Of a stretch of 64,000 bases of DNA, positions 45,401-55,217 are shown piece by piece. Each line of letters starts with the position of its first letter. Position 1 is the stretch's first letter. The DNA comes from Aureococcus anophagefferens. Lineage: Eukaryota > Sar > Pelagophyceae > Pelagomonadales > Pelagomonadaceae. The stretch is taken from the NCBI RefSeq assembly GCF_000186865.1, contig NW_008705568.1, positions 1,729,529 to 1,793,528 of the forward strand, read 5' to 3'. The position numbers and the translations under genes were made by a program. Below the pieces are notes generated by a model. The model ran no database searches, was not told the DNA's origin, and worked only from the letters and a program-made list of their open reading frames with translations.

Positions 45401-47284
45401 ATGACGCTCGAGCTCGACCGCGCGGCGCCGCTCTACGAGGCGACGCTCGGCGTGCAGCTCGTGGGCGTGGGCGACGGCGCGAGCCACGTCGAGGGCGAGC
45501 GCGTGCTGACCGTGCGGCTCCTCGAGGGGTCGCGGCCCATGGCGAGCGGCGCGGGCGCGTCCCCCGCGCGCGCCGTCGTGCAGCAGCGCATCTTCGCCGA
45601 CGGCGCGGCGTCGCCGCCGCCGCGCGGCGGCGAGGGCCCGAGCGGCCGCGAGCGGGTGCTGCACCTTGAGCTCGCCGACGCGGCGGACCCCTACTTCCTC
45701 TACGCGCTCGACGTCGGCGAGGGCGACTTCCACGAGCTGCGCCGCGAGCACGCGCTCCTCGTCGACTTCCTGAGTTTCCCGACGCACTTTGTCGACCTCC
45801 TCGGCAAGTGCGAGGGGTCGAGTTTGAGTGTGACTGACGCCCCGGGCGCCACGAGCCGCTTCGGCTGCGCGTTGGAGCGCGGGGCCGGCACGCCGGGGAC
45901 CTTCGCGGTCGTCGAGGCGAACGCGTTCAAGCGCGTGACGCACGTCGCGTTGAAGCTGAAGCGCGGCGACGACGCGGACGTCAAGGCCTACCTCGCCGGG
46001 CGCCTGGCCCAGACCCTCGCCGAGTCCGCGGCGCACAAGGCCAGCTTCGAGCGCACGGCCGCGGACCTCGCGGCGAGCCGGGGCGAGTGCGGCGAGTTGG
46101 CGGCCGCGAAGGCGGAGTTGGAGCGCGAGCGCGCGACGCTCGAGTGCGGCCACGCGTCGTCGCACCGCGAGCGCGAGGCGAGCCACCGGGAGGCTTTAGC
46201 GCGCGAGGTCACGGCGCTCCAGGCGGCGCACGGCGACGAGCTCCGGGGCGAGCGCGCGCGCCACGCGGCCGAGGCCGGAGCGCTCAAGACGGACCTCGCG
46301 GCCAAGGCCGCCGAAAACACGACCCTCGCCGAGGCCCTCGCGGAGACGGAGCGCAAGGCCCAGGCCCTCCAGCGCGAGCTCCACGACGCGCGGCGCTCCG
46401 GCGGCGCCGCGGAGCAGCGCGCGGACGCCGCGGCCAAGGCCGCCAAGCTCCTCCAGGCCGAGCGCGACGCGGCCGCGGCCGACGCGCGGGGCCTCGAGCT
46501 CCGCCTCGCGTCCCTGGGCCAGCGCGCGTCCGACTCGGAGGCCACCGTCGCGCGCGCGGACGCGCTCCGGGAGGCGTCGGAATCCGCGCGGCGGAGCGCC
46601 GACGCGCGGCACGCCGAGGCCGCCGAGCTCCTCAAGAAGCGCGAGGACCAGCTCGGCGCCGCGTCCGGCGAGATCGCCCGGGGCAACGCCATCATCGAGC
46701 GCCTCTCCGAGGCGAACAAGCACGCCGCGGCGAAGCTCCGATTGAAGGCGGACGTCATCAAGCAGCAGGAGCGCCGCGTCGGCGACGCGGCCAAGGACCG
46801 CGACGACGCGGCCCACGGCCGCGACCTCGCGAAGGCGTCCGAGGCGCGCGAGCGGGAGAAGCGCGAGCTCGCGGAGACGGCGCTCGCGGCCGCGGAGCGG
46901 AAGCTGGCCGACGCCGCGGATTTGCTCGAGAACAACCAGGGCGTCATCAAGTGGCTCAACGACGAGCTCGCGGCGCACCGCCTCGGCACGCGCGTCGTCT
47001 CGCCCGCGGCCTACGCGCCGCCGGAGCCGCCGACGCACGCCGACGACCTCGGCGTCAGCCGCGACGCCGCCGCGGACTACTTCGCCGCGTACCAGGGCGC
47101 CGAGGCGAGCGACCACTCCTTCGCGTCGAGCTCCTCGCGGCCGTCGTCGTCGCGGCGGTCCCGGGACCACTCCTTCCTCCACGAGGCGAACACGCCGCCG
47201 CCCGTGCCGCCGACGTTGCGCGCCGCGAAGCCCCGCGCGGCGCCGAACCTCTACGCGACGTCCTCCTCCGGCGGCTTCGACTGA
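45401..47284 (+). CDS. SAS6: SAS-6 centriole cartwheel protein
   Basis: SAS-6 forms the nine-fold hub of the cartwheel that templates centrioles and basal bodies. 627 residues. The N-terminal head (about 1-200) shows the family pattern: DPYFLYALDVGEGDFHELRR, LLVDFLSFPTHFVDLLGKC, VVEANAFKRVTHVALKLKRG and AYLAGRLAQTL. A long coiled coil follows (about 205-530), ending with the typical ENNQGVIKWLNDEL. The C-terminus is disordered, Ser/Pro-rich. The start codon overlaps an alternative ATG of the divergent glycosyltransferase-like gene. Presence of SAS-6 implies the organism can build basal bodies at some life stage. Confidence 0.88.
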   Translation: MTLELDRAAPLYEATLGVQLVGVGDGASHVEGERVLTVRLLEGSRPMASGAGASPARAVVQQRIFADGAASPPPRGGEGPSGRERVLHLELADAADPYFLYALDVGEGDFHELRREHALLVDFLSFPTHFVDLLGKCEGSSLSVTDAPGATSRFGCALERGAGTPGTFAVVEANAFKRVTHVALKLKRGDDADVKAYLAGRLAQTLAESAAHKASFERTAADLAASRGECGELAAAKAELERERATLECGHASSHREREASHREALAREVTALQAAHGDELRGERARHAAEAGALKTDLAAKAAENTTLAEALAETERKAQALQRELHDARRSGGAAEQRADAAAKAAKLLQAERDAAAADARGLELRLASLGQRASDSEATVARADALREASESARRSADARHAEAAELLKKREDQLGAASGEIARGNAIIERLSEANKHAAAKLRLKADVIKQQERRVGDAAKDRDDAAHGRDLAKASEAREREKRELAETALAAAERKLADAADLLENNQGVIKWLNDELAAHRLGTRVVSPAAYAPPEPPTHADDLGVSRDAAADYFAAYQGAEASDHSFASSSSRPSSSRRSRDHSFLHEANTPPPVPPTLRAAKPRAAPNLYATSSSGGFD

Positions 47285-47503
47285 GGCCCCCGACGCGCGC
47301 CGCCCCCCCCCCCTAAGCCACCCCGGCGCGAGCATGTTGCCTTCCGGCCCCAGGCGCCGAAAGCGCCGGCTCGCGAGCACGTCAGTTGGAGCTTGCATCG
47401 CCCCCGGCCAGCGACATCGGGATGTGTTACGAGAGGGGAGGTGTGTGGACGGGCGGAGGCCCTAAGGGGCGTCCCGTCGGCTTTTTTTTTTCGCCGCGCG
47501 CGT

Positions 47504-49254
47504 TCAGGCCTCGACGGCCGCGGACGCGGCCGCGTCCTCGAGGGCCGCGCCGTCGTCGAGCGCCGCGGCGTCGTCGTCGGCCGTGCGGTCCGCGTTCTGG
47601 TCCTGGATCTTCGCCCGGAGCTCGAGCTCGAGCTCCTCGCGGATCCGCAGCTTGGCCTCCTCCCGCTCGTAGAAGTGGTGGATCCTCCGGTCTGCCCGAA
47701 TTGGACACCGGCGGAAGATGCCCAACAGCCCCCCCGTGCGCCGCCGCGCCTCCGTCGCCTGGAACGAGCCGTCCGTCGCCGCGTCGGGCATCTTCCCGAG
47801 CAGCAGGCGCTGCGCGAGGCGCAGGAGGCGGAAGACGGTCTTGTCGAGGACCGTGTCCGCGGCCTTGGCGACGGCGCCCGTGACGACGATGCCCTTGCCC
47901 GCGACCATGCCCGGCTGGTCCCCCATGCGCTTCGCCTCCTCCTTGGCGTTCATGAAGTCCGTGACGGCGCCGATGACCTTGAGCGTCGGGCAGGGCGACT
48001 TGGGCTGGTTCGCCTCGGGCCACTCAGCCCCCGTGACGATGGACGAGTACTTCCAGAGCGTCGCGGCCTTCTCCACGTCCAGCACCTTGTCGGACTGGTC
48101 GTTCTCGAAGATGGAGTCCCAGCCGCCGCCCGCGCCGCCCGCGCCGGCGATCTGGCCGCCCTTCTCCAACGCCTCCGCGCCGCGGCCCTCGCGGGGCCCG
48201 CCGTTCCAGCCCCAGTAGACGCCGCTCTTGGCGCAGCGCGGGTCGTGCGCGACCTGGAACAAACGCTGGCCCGCCTCCTCCTCGCCGACGAAGCCGCCCG
48301 TGATGTACTTCATGAACACGGGGAAGTACTTGCGGAACCAGGGCCGCTTCTCGCGGAAGAGGGGGCTCTCGGCGATGCAGCCCGGGTAGATGGAGGAGAA
48401 GACGATGCCCGTCTGCTTGTGGTACTTGTCGTGGAGCATGTTGCTGAGCATCATGAGGCAGAGCTTCGAGTCCTTGTAGGCCTTGGCGCCGATGAAGTTG
48501 TAGCCGTCGATCATGGACACGGGGTTCTTGAAGCCCGCCTTCAGGCCGTCCAAATCCTTCAAATCCGCGATGGGGTAGACGCCGCCGCCGCCGACGGTGT
48601 TGTCGTTGCCCGTGACGGACCCGACGAGGACGATCCTGGGGTCCGGCGCGCGCGCCATGTCCTCCATGAGCAGGGACACGAGCAGGAAGTGGCTCAGGTA
48701 GTTGACCTGCATCGTCTGCTCGTGGCCGTCCTCGGACCACTTCGCGTGCGGGAGCGACGGCTGGTAGATGCCCGCGTTGCAGATGAGCCGGTCCACGGGC
48801 TTGTTGAGGCGGAAGCCGTCCAGATCCGCGACGAACTTGCGGACCGACGCGAAGGAGTTGAGCTCGACCTCCATGGCCGTGAAGCAGGACCGGTCGAAGT
48901 CCTCGATCTCCGCGACGACGTCCATCTTCTCGAGGTCCCGGACGGCGCCGACGACGTGGTACTGGCCCGTGCGCACGAGCGCGCGCGCCGTCTTCCGCCC
49001 GAGGCCGCTCGACGTGCCCGTGACGACGACGAGCTTCTTGTTCCCTGCGGGCGGGGCGGGGGGGTTTGTAAAAAGGGAGCGGCGAACGCGCGGACATTCG
49101 GCGCCGCCGGCGCGCCGAACTTGGCCTTGGCCTCCATGTCCTTGGCGACGTTCCCCAAGTTGGGCATCTTCAGGTTGCCGAGCTGCTTGAAGGCCGCCGC
49201 CCAGGCGACCGCCTGGGCCAGGACCAGCAGCTTCAAGCCCTTTGCACCGGCCAT
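47504..49254 (-). CDS. POR: Light-dependent protochlorophyllide reductase, plastid-targeted
   Basis: Reduces protochlorophyllide to chlorophyllide with NADPH and light. Exons 49254-49092 and 49044-47504 sum to 1,704 nt (567 residues). The presequence MAGAKGLKLLVLAQAVAWAA ends before F (AFKQLGNL), a stramenopile plastid signal. NADPH-binding TGTSSGLG (near 60), NAGIYQP, and the catalytic YKDSK (near 242) are intact, and the order matches LPOR (KYITGGFVGEEEAGQRL; SGVYWGWNG). The C-terminus is about 150 residues longer than in plants and ends in an acidic, Ala-rich tail. The intron 49045-49091 is short (47 nt, GC-AG) and was chosen by phase. It is divergent from a plastid ferredoxin-like gene. 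Confidence 0.87.
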
Positions 49255-49485
49255 CGCGACACTTGCAGATTTTCCGGCAGGCTGGATGCGCTTTGGTTGG
49301 CGCAATTTGCGGCAACTCGGAAGCGGCCCTCTGCGACGCCGTCCAGGTCGCAGCCCCAAGGACCACGAGCCTAAGACGCGTCGTCGCACGCCGGACGCGC
49401 CCGGGAACTGTCCGGGGAGTCGCACCCCATCGCGGACGTCGACCAATCGCCCGAACGGACGGCGCGGCTTGTCGAAGTCTGATTG
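49255..49485. promoter_or_regulatory. Bidirectional promoter region between two plastid-protein genes
   Basis: 231 bp separate the start codons of protochlorophyllide reductase and the ferredoxin-like protein. The region must carry both 5' leaders and a shared promoter. A less GC-rich part is near 49255-49310. No specific motif can be named. Confidence 0.5.
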
Positions 49486-50169
49486 ATGCCAAAACACAGC
49501 TGCGCGATGGCACCAAACTTCTCGTTCTGCCTCGCGGCGTTGCTCGCCCTCGCGGCGCTGCCGCGAACGCTTTCGCTCGCGCCGCCGCGGACGGCGCCGC
49601 CCGCGCGCGCCTCCGGCCGAACGGCCCTGCGCGCCGTCGCGAGCCGGCCCAAGTGGCGGCAGAAGAAGACGCTCGCGGACGAGGTCGGCGGCGGCGGCGA
49701 CGCCGCGGACACGGGCCTCACGGGCAGCGTCGACGTCGTCTTCGTCCAGGGCAACGCCACGAAAGCCACGAAGGCCATCGTCGGCCAGCCCCTCTCGGAG
49801 GTCGCGAGTCAGGCGGACCAGTTCATCCGCTACAAGTGCAAGAAGGGCGAGTGCGGCACCTGCGAGGTCAAGGTCGACGGCAAGTGGATCCGGTCCTGCG
49901 TGTCCACGATCCCCTACGTCGCGCCGGGCGCTACCTTCGAGGTCACCGTCAAGCCGGGCATGATCAAGTCGAAGAAGTCGTCGCGCTTCTTCTCCGTGCG
50001 GTCGTTCGTCGACGGCTGGGTCAACAACATCCTCGGCATGATCGGCTTCGTCCGCACGGGCGCCTCCGAGGGCAAGAACTTCAAGGTCCGCCTCGACAAC
50101 GAGGCCGAGATCGCGCGCCTCGTCGCGGAGCGCAAGGCCAAGAAGGCCGCGGAGAAGCAAGAGGCCTAG
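49486..50169 (+). CDS. Plastid 2Fe-2S ferredoxin-like protein
   Basis: The presequence (from the alternative ATG 49507: MAPNFSFCLAALLALAALPR) is a signal peptide followed by an Arg/Ala/Pro-rich transit part. The [2Fe-2S] site is FIRYKCKKGECGTCEVKVDG: C-x4-C-x2-C, with the fourth Cys in WIRSCV about 12 residues later, a shorter spacing than in plant ferredoxin. A hydrophobic segment with VNNILGMIGFV and a basic C-terminal helix follow. The spacing and the C-terminal extension differ from photosynthetic ferredoxin, so it is probably an accessory electron carrier or assembly factor. Confidence 0.7.
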   Translation: MPKHSCAMAPNFSFCLAALLALAALPRTLSLAPPRTAPPARASGRTALRAVASRPKWRQKKTLADEVGGGGDAADTGLTGSVDVVFVQGNATKATKAIVGQPLSEVASQADQFIRYKCKKGECGTCEVKVDGKWIRSCVSTIPYVAPGATFEVTVKPGMIKSKKSSRFFSVRSFVDGWVNNILGMIGFVRTGASEGKNFKVRLDNEAEIARLVAERKAKKAAEKQEA

Positions 50170-50280
50170 GGCCGTGTTCATTTAAAAACCGTCGTCGTGT
50201 CGACGGGCGTGGAGCTTTGTCGCGTCGACGGGCGTGGACCCCCCGTCGATCGCTCGGTCGCCGACCTTAGTTCGCGCGGC

Positions 50281-50886
50281 TCAGAAGAAGTTGAGGCCGA
50301 AGCCGATGCCCCGGGACAGCGTGATGGACCGGATCTTGAACTCGTAGTAGAGCGTCGCGTCCGGCGGCACGATGGAGCCCTTGGCGCCCGCGGCCGTGCC
50401 GTCCTCGCGGGGGAAGCCCGTGGCCCCGTAGCCCAGCGACGGCGGCACGACGACGCGGCGCGTCGTGCCGACGCGCGCGTCCGCGAGGATGGCCTCCTTG
50501 AGGCCCGGCGCGATGGCGTCCGTGCCGAGGTCGACGCGGACGCCCGTCGCGGGCGACGTCACGTAGGGCTTGCCGTCGAAGCCGCCGACGCGCGCGGCGA
50601 AGTCCATCGTGATCGTCGACGTCGCCGACGGGTAGTCGCCGCCGCCGACGACGACGTCCTCGACCACCAAACCGCTGGGCAGCTTCGTCGCCGCGCCGCG
50701 CGCCGCGCCGGGCGCGAGGGCCGCGGCGGCGAGGCCCGCGAGCGCGAGCGGAGCGACGTCGCGCCGGTCGACGACGCGCGACGGCCGGGTGACGACGTGC
50801 GACGGCCGCAGCGCGCTCGCAACGACGCAGAGCAGCGTCGCGGCGCGGAGCCGGCTCGAGCGCGCTGGGAGCCGCATGGCAGCCAT
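50281..50886 (-). CDS. Thylakoid-lumen-type FKBP peptidyl-prolyl isomerase
   Basis: 201 residues. Bipartite presequence: signal (RAATLLCVVASALRP), then a twin-arginine-like lumen signal (RRDVAPLALAGLAAAALAPG) ending at AARGA. FKBP domain (about 75-195): LPSGLVVEDVVVGGGDYPSA, VTSPATGVRVDLGT, PGLKEAILADARVGTTRRVV, VPPSLGYGATG and IVPPDATLYYEFKI. Several substrate-pocket aromatics of cytosolic FKBP12 are missing, as is common for lumenal FKBPs, so catalysis may be weak. Start chosen at ATG 50886; an internal ATG at 50877 is an alternative. Confidence 0.8.
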   Translation of the reverse strand: MAAMRLPARSSRLRAATLLCVVASALRPSHVVTRPSRVVDRRDVAPLALAGLAAAALAPGAARGAATKLPSGLVVEDVVVGGGDYPSATSTITMDFAARVGGFDGKPYVTSPATGVRVDLGTDAIAPGLKEAILADARVGTTRRVVVPPSLGYGATGFPREDGTAAGAKGSIVPPDATLYYEFKIRSITLSRGIGFGLNFF

Positions 50887-51070
50887 GCAGGTCGCTGCGA
50901 CGGAGAGCAAAGCAACTGTCCGGAGCTCGAGAGCCGCACTTCAACGGCACTTCAAGCAAGCCCAGCGAGGCCTCCCGCGAAGATCCCCTCGGGCATCTCG
51001 CCGACGTGGTCCGCCCAGTCCGCGCATTTCTTCGGGTAGGAGGTGGTCGCCCAGTCCGCCCCGAACAACC

Positions 51071-54000
51071 TTACAGCGTCGCGAGCCTCCGGTAGCCGCG
51101 GCTCCCGCCGTCGCGGCCGAGCGTGAGGGACGCCGCGCGGGTCGCCCGGCGCACGAGCGGGTTCCGCGGGTTCTCGTCGTCGTCGTCGTCGTCCGAGTCC
51201 CAGTCCGAGCCGGCGTCGCGCGAACAGTCGCCCTCCGCGAGGGGCACGACGGCCGTCTCCTCGCGGGGGCGCTCCGCCGGCTTCTCGCGGACGCCGAAGA
51301 CGTCGTCGAAGTCGTCCTCCGCGGCGAGGGGCGCGGCGGCGCCCTCGCGGGGTGCGACGGCGACGCGCGCTGGGTGCTCGAGGACGCGGCCGCGGAGCTG
51401 CGGCTCCTCGAACGTGCCTCGCGGCGCTTCGTATTTGTCCCGCGGCGCGACGGCGGCGCGCGCCCGCCGCGCGCGCCGCCGCCGGCGCGCGCCCGCGGCG
51501 GCGACCGCCAGGAGGCCCGCGGCCGCGGCCGCGAGGGCCGGCCACGACGTCAGCGCGCGGACGAGCGGCGGCGGGCCGGCCGCGGCGGCGTCCGCGACCG
51601 GCGGCGTCGGCGCAAACGTCGTCGGCGCAAAAGACGCCGGCGCAAAAGTCGCCGGCGCAAAAGACGCCGGCGCAAAGGTCGCCGGTGCAAACGTTGTCGG
51701 CGCGGCCGTCGTCGGCGCCCCGGCCGTCGGCGCGGCCGTCGTCGGCGCCCCGGCCGTCGGCGCGGCCGGCGCGGCCGTGGGCGCGAGCGTGTCCGCCGTC
51801 GTCGGCGCGAGCGTGGCCTCGACGACCGCGGACAGCGCGACGATGGCCGAGCCGTTCTCGAAGGCGAGGAGCGCGTCGCTGTCGTCGCGCGCGCGCATGA
51901 CGGCGCGGAGGTCCGCCTCGAAGGCCTCGGGCTCGATGGCGCCGCCGACGGCCGCGGCGACCGCGCCGGCGTCCTCGCCGCTCGTCCGATCGATGGCCGT
52001 CCCGGCCGCCTCGACCTCGACGGCGACCTCGTAGTCGCTGCCGTTGAGCGGCGCGCAGCTCGACGCGACGCCGACGAGCGCGCCGCCGCCGAGCGCGGCC
52101 TCCGCGTAGGCGGCGACGACGTCCGCGTAGGCGTCGCCCGCGCCGAGCGCGTCAAAGGCCGCGCAGGGCCCGCCCGCGTCGTCGAGGCGCCGCCGGCGCT
52201 TCCCCCGGCGGCGCCGCCGGAAGCCGACGCGGAATTTGAAGCTCCCGCCGCCCCGCGGCCGCCGCCGCGGCCGCGGCGCGGGCCGCGGCGCCGGCGCCGA
52301 CGACGGCGCGGCGCTCGCCGCGCTCGGCGCGAGCGTCGCGCTCCCGATGGCGTCGAGGGTCGCGGCGACGTCGAGGGCCGCGCCGACCAACGCGCCGACG
52401 GCCGCCGCGTCGAGCGCCGCGGCGAGCGCGCCGGACGCCGTCGCGTCGCGCAGAAGGCCGTCGAGCGCCGCGGCGCGCGGGCAAGTCGCGACGAAGGCGA
52501 CGACGCAGGCCGTGCCGTTGGCGAGGCGCCGCCCGTCGGCGACGGCCGCCGCGACGGCGTCGGATATGGTTGTTTCTGCGACGGTGGCCTCGACGGCGCC
52601 CGCGAAGGCCGTCTTGGCCGCGGCGTCCGCGTTGAACGCGGCCGCGTCGAGGTCGTCGAGGACTATGGCGTTCGAGACCGCGACGGGCGGCGACGCGGCG
52701 CTCGGCGCGGCGGACGGGTCCGCCGGCGCGGACGTCGGCGCCGGCGCCGGTCCGAGCGACGGCGACGGCGAAGATGGGCTCGGAGCGGGCCGTAGACTCG
52801 GCGCCGGCTGCGGCGGCGACGACGGCGACGTCGTGGGCCGGGGCGACGGCCGCGACGTCGGCGACCCGGACGGTCGGGTCGTCGGCTCGATGCTGGGACG
52901 CGGCGTAGGCGCGAACACCGGCGCCGCCGACGGATTCCCGGGCGTGGCCGTGGGCGATGGCGTGGGTCGCGGAGAGGGAGCGGGCGTCGGGCCGTTGGAC
53001 GGCGGAGACGAGGGCGCCGGCGAGGGTCGAGGCGTCGGCTCTTGAGACGGCGCCGGCGTCGGAGCGGGCGACGGTCGAGGCGTCGGCTCCGCGGACGGGC
53101 GATGCGTCGGCGAGAACACGGGAGCGGCGCTCGGATCTCCGGGAACGGGCGTCGGCCACGGCGACGGCCGCGGCGTCGGCTCTTGAGACGGCGCCGGCGT
53201 CGGAGCTGGCGACGGTCGAGGCGTCGGCTCTCCAGAAGGCGCTGAGCTGGGCGCCGGCGACGGCCGAGGCGTCGGCTCTTGAGACGGCGCCGGCGTCGGA
53301 GCGGGCGACGGCCGAGGCGTCGGCTCGTGAGACGGCGCCGGCGTCGGAGCTGGCGACGGCCGCGGCGTCGGCCCTCGAGACGGCGCTGAGCTGGGCGCTG
53401 ACGACGGCCGCGGCGTCGGCTCTTGAGACGGCGCCGGCGTCGGAGCGGGCGATGGCCGCGGCGACGGCTCCGCGGACGGGCGAGGCGTCGGCTCGATGCT
53501 GGGACGCGGCGTAGGTGCGAACACCGGCGCCGCCGATGGCTTTCCGGGCGTAGTCGTGGGCGATGGCGTGGGTCGCGGAGAGGGAGCGGGCGTCGGGCCG
53601 TTGGACGGCGGAGACGAGGGCGTCGGCGAGGGTCGAGGCGTCGGCTCGCCGGAGGGCGCCGGCGTCGGAGCTAGCGACGGCCGCGGCGTCGGCTCGCCGG
53701 AAGGCGCCGGCGTCGGAGCTAGCGACGGCCGCGGCGACGGCTCCGCGGACGGGCGAGGCGTCGGCGACAACACGGGAGCGGCGCTCGGATCGCCGGGAAC
53801 AGGAGTCGGCCACGGCGACGGCCGCGGCGTCGGCTCTCGAGACGGCGCCGGCGTCGGGGCCGGCGACGGCCGCGGCGACGGCGCGAGCGACGGCCGAAAA
53901 GACGGCCGCGGCGTCGGCTCCCCGGAAGGGGCCGCGGGCGTCGGAGCCGGCGCGTCGTCGTCGTCGGAGTAATCGGTGACGCCGTCAAGGCACACGGCGG

Positions 54001-55097
54001 GGAACGGGTCGACGACGCCCGCGGTCGCCGCCGCGACGTAGCCGTTCGCGACGCCGGACGTGCCCGAGCAGGCCCCCGAGCTCATCTCGTCGTGGGTGCA
54101 GCCCCGGTGGCAGTCGATCGTGTAGGGCGCGTAGAGCGCGGCGTCGTCGGGCTTCGGGTCCGAGGGCAGGCTGTCGAGGTCCGACGTCTTGCCCGTAAGG
54201 TAGTAGCGGTAGCGGAAGTCGTCGACCGCGAGCGCGCCCTCGTAGCCACCGCACGCGTCCTGGCAGTACGTCGCGTCCGCGCCGGGCGCGCCGCAGTTGC
54301 GGATCTCGACGCCGCCCGGGCCCCGGGGCCCGTAGATCGGGAAGCCGTCCGCGGCCCAGCCGACCTGGGGGCTGTGGCCGTCGCCGAGGGCTCCGAGCTG
54401 CGCGATGAGGCACGACGGCGGGAAGTGGTAGTGGTAGGCGCCCGTCTGCTCCGCGTGACCGCTGCAACAGTCGAAGGACGTCCACTCGGCGGCCGCGTCG
54501 GCGACGTCGAGCGCGCCGCAGGACGTGTCGACGGCGCCCGAGAAGATGGCGACGCCGTTGAGCGCGTAGGCGATGGGGCCCTAGGAGACGAGTGCATGTT
54601 TGAATCAAGATGCGACGCGCGCGACGCACCATCTGGCACTTGACGTCATCGGCCGTGTGGGTCGCCTTGAGGACGGGCGACGCGGGCACGACGAAGGCGA
54701 CGCCCTGGTCCGCGGCCTCGGAGAAAGTGCCGCTCGCGCCGACGCCGCCGCAGCCGGTCACGCGGGCCTTGCCCGTGCAGAGAGAGGCGTGGTTCGGGCA
54801 CCCGGACGCGGCGACGGCGCGCGTCGCGACGCCGGACGCCGTCCCGAGCGTCTCCGAGTAGGACGCCGACGATCCGTCGGCCGCGCAGGAAACCGACGTC
54901 CCGCCGCCGCCGGAGGGCGGCGGCGCGGGGCCGCCGCCGCCACCGCCGCCGCCGCCGGGCGGCGGCGCGGGGCCGCCGCCGCCGCCGCCTCCGGGCGGCC
55001 GTCCGCCTCCCGGCGGGAGCCGGCGTCCGGTCGCTGGCCTTTCCGACGCGCCGCGACGGGCCGCGGAGAGGAGCAGGACGCCCAAGCCCAGCCTCAT
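51071..55097 (-). CDS. YHYH-domain surface protein with proline/threonine-rich repeats
   Basis: Exons 55097-54630 and 54580-51071 total 3,978 nt (1,325 residues). Signal peptide (MRLGLGVLLLSAARRGAS), a poly-Gly/Pro segment, then a YHYH domain (about 90-320) containing TGAYHYHFPPSCL and DGFPIYGPRG; these domains occur in secreted bacterial and algal proteins. Then come about 450 residues of repeats of the type PTPRPSPAPTPAPSQE, likely O-glycosylated, a globular region (about 610-1000), a TFAPASFAPATFAP repeat and a C-terminal transmembrane helix (WPALAAAAAGLLAVAAAG) followed by a basic and acidic cytosolic tail. The 49-nt GTGCGT...CTAG intron (54581-54629) is well supported by frame and by the YHYH homology. 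Confidence 0.78.
52800..53950 (-). repeat. Coding minisatellite (Pro/Ser/Thr-rich repeats)
   Basis: Within the YHYH gene, DNA units of about 30-48 bp, built on GGCGTCGGCTC and GACGGCGCCGGCGTCGGAGC (plus strand), repeat many times in a nested pattern. They encode alternations of PTPRPS, PAPTPAPS and QEPTPR. Two longer blocks (about 52890-53010 and 53490-53620) are near-duplicates containing a FAPTPRPSIEPT segment. Confidence 0.85.
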
Positions 55098-55217
55098 GCC
55101 GCGGGCATGACTGAAACTCCCATTTATAAATGTTCATGCTCGACTTCAACTTTGGGCCTGCTGCCTTATTGCTGTTCAGCTCACGTGGCCTAAGATCTTG
55201 GGCTGCCTGGCCGCGCG

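Noticed and set aside
52152..53813. Open frames in other phases through the proline-rich repeats
   Set aside because: A repeat with a unit length divisible by three stays open in several frames; only the frame continuous with the YHYH domain and the anchor is real.
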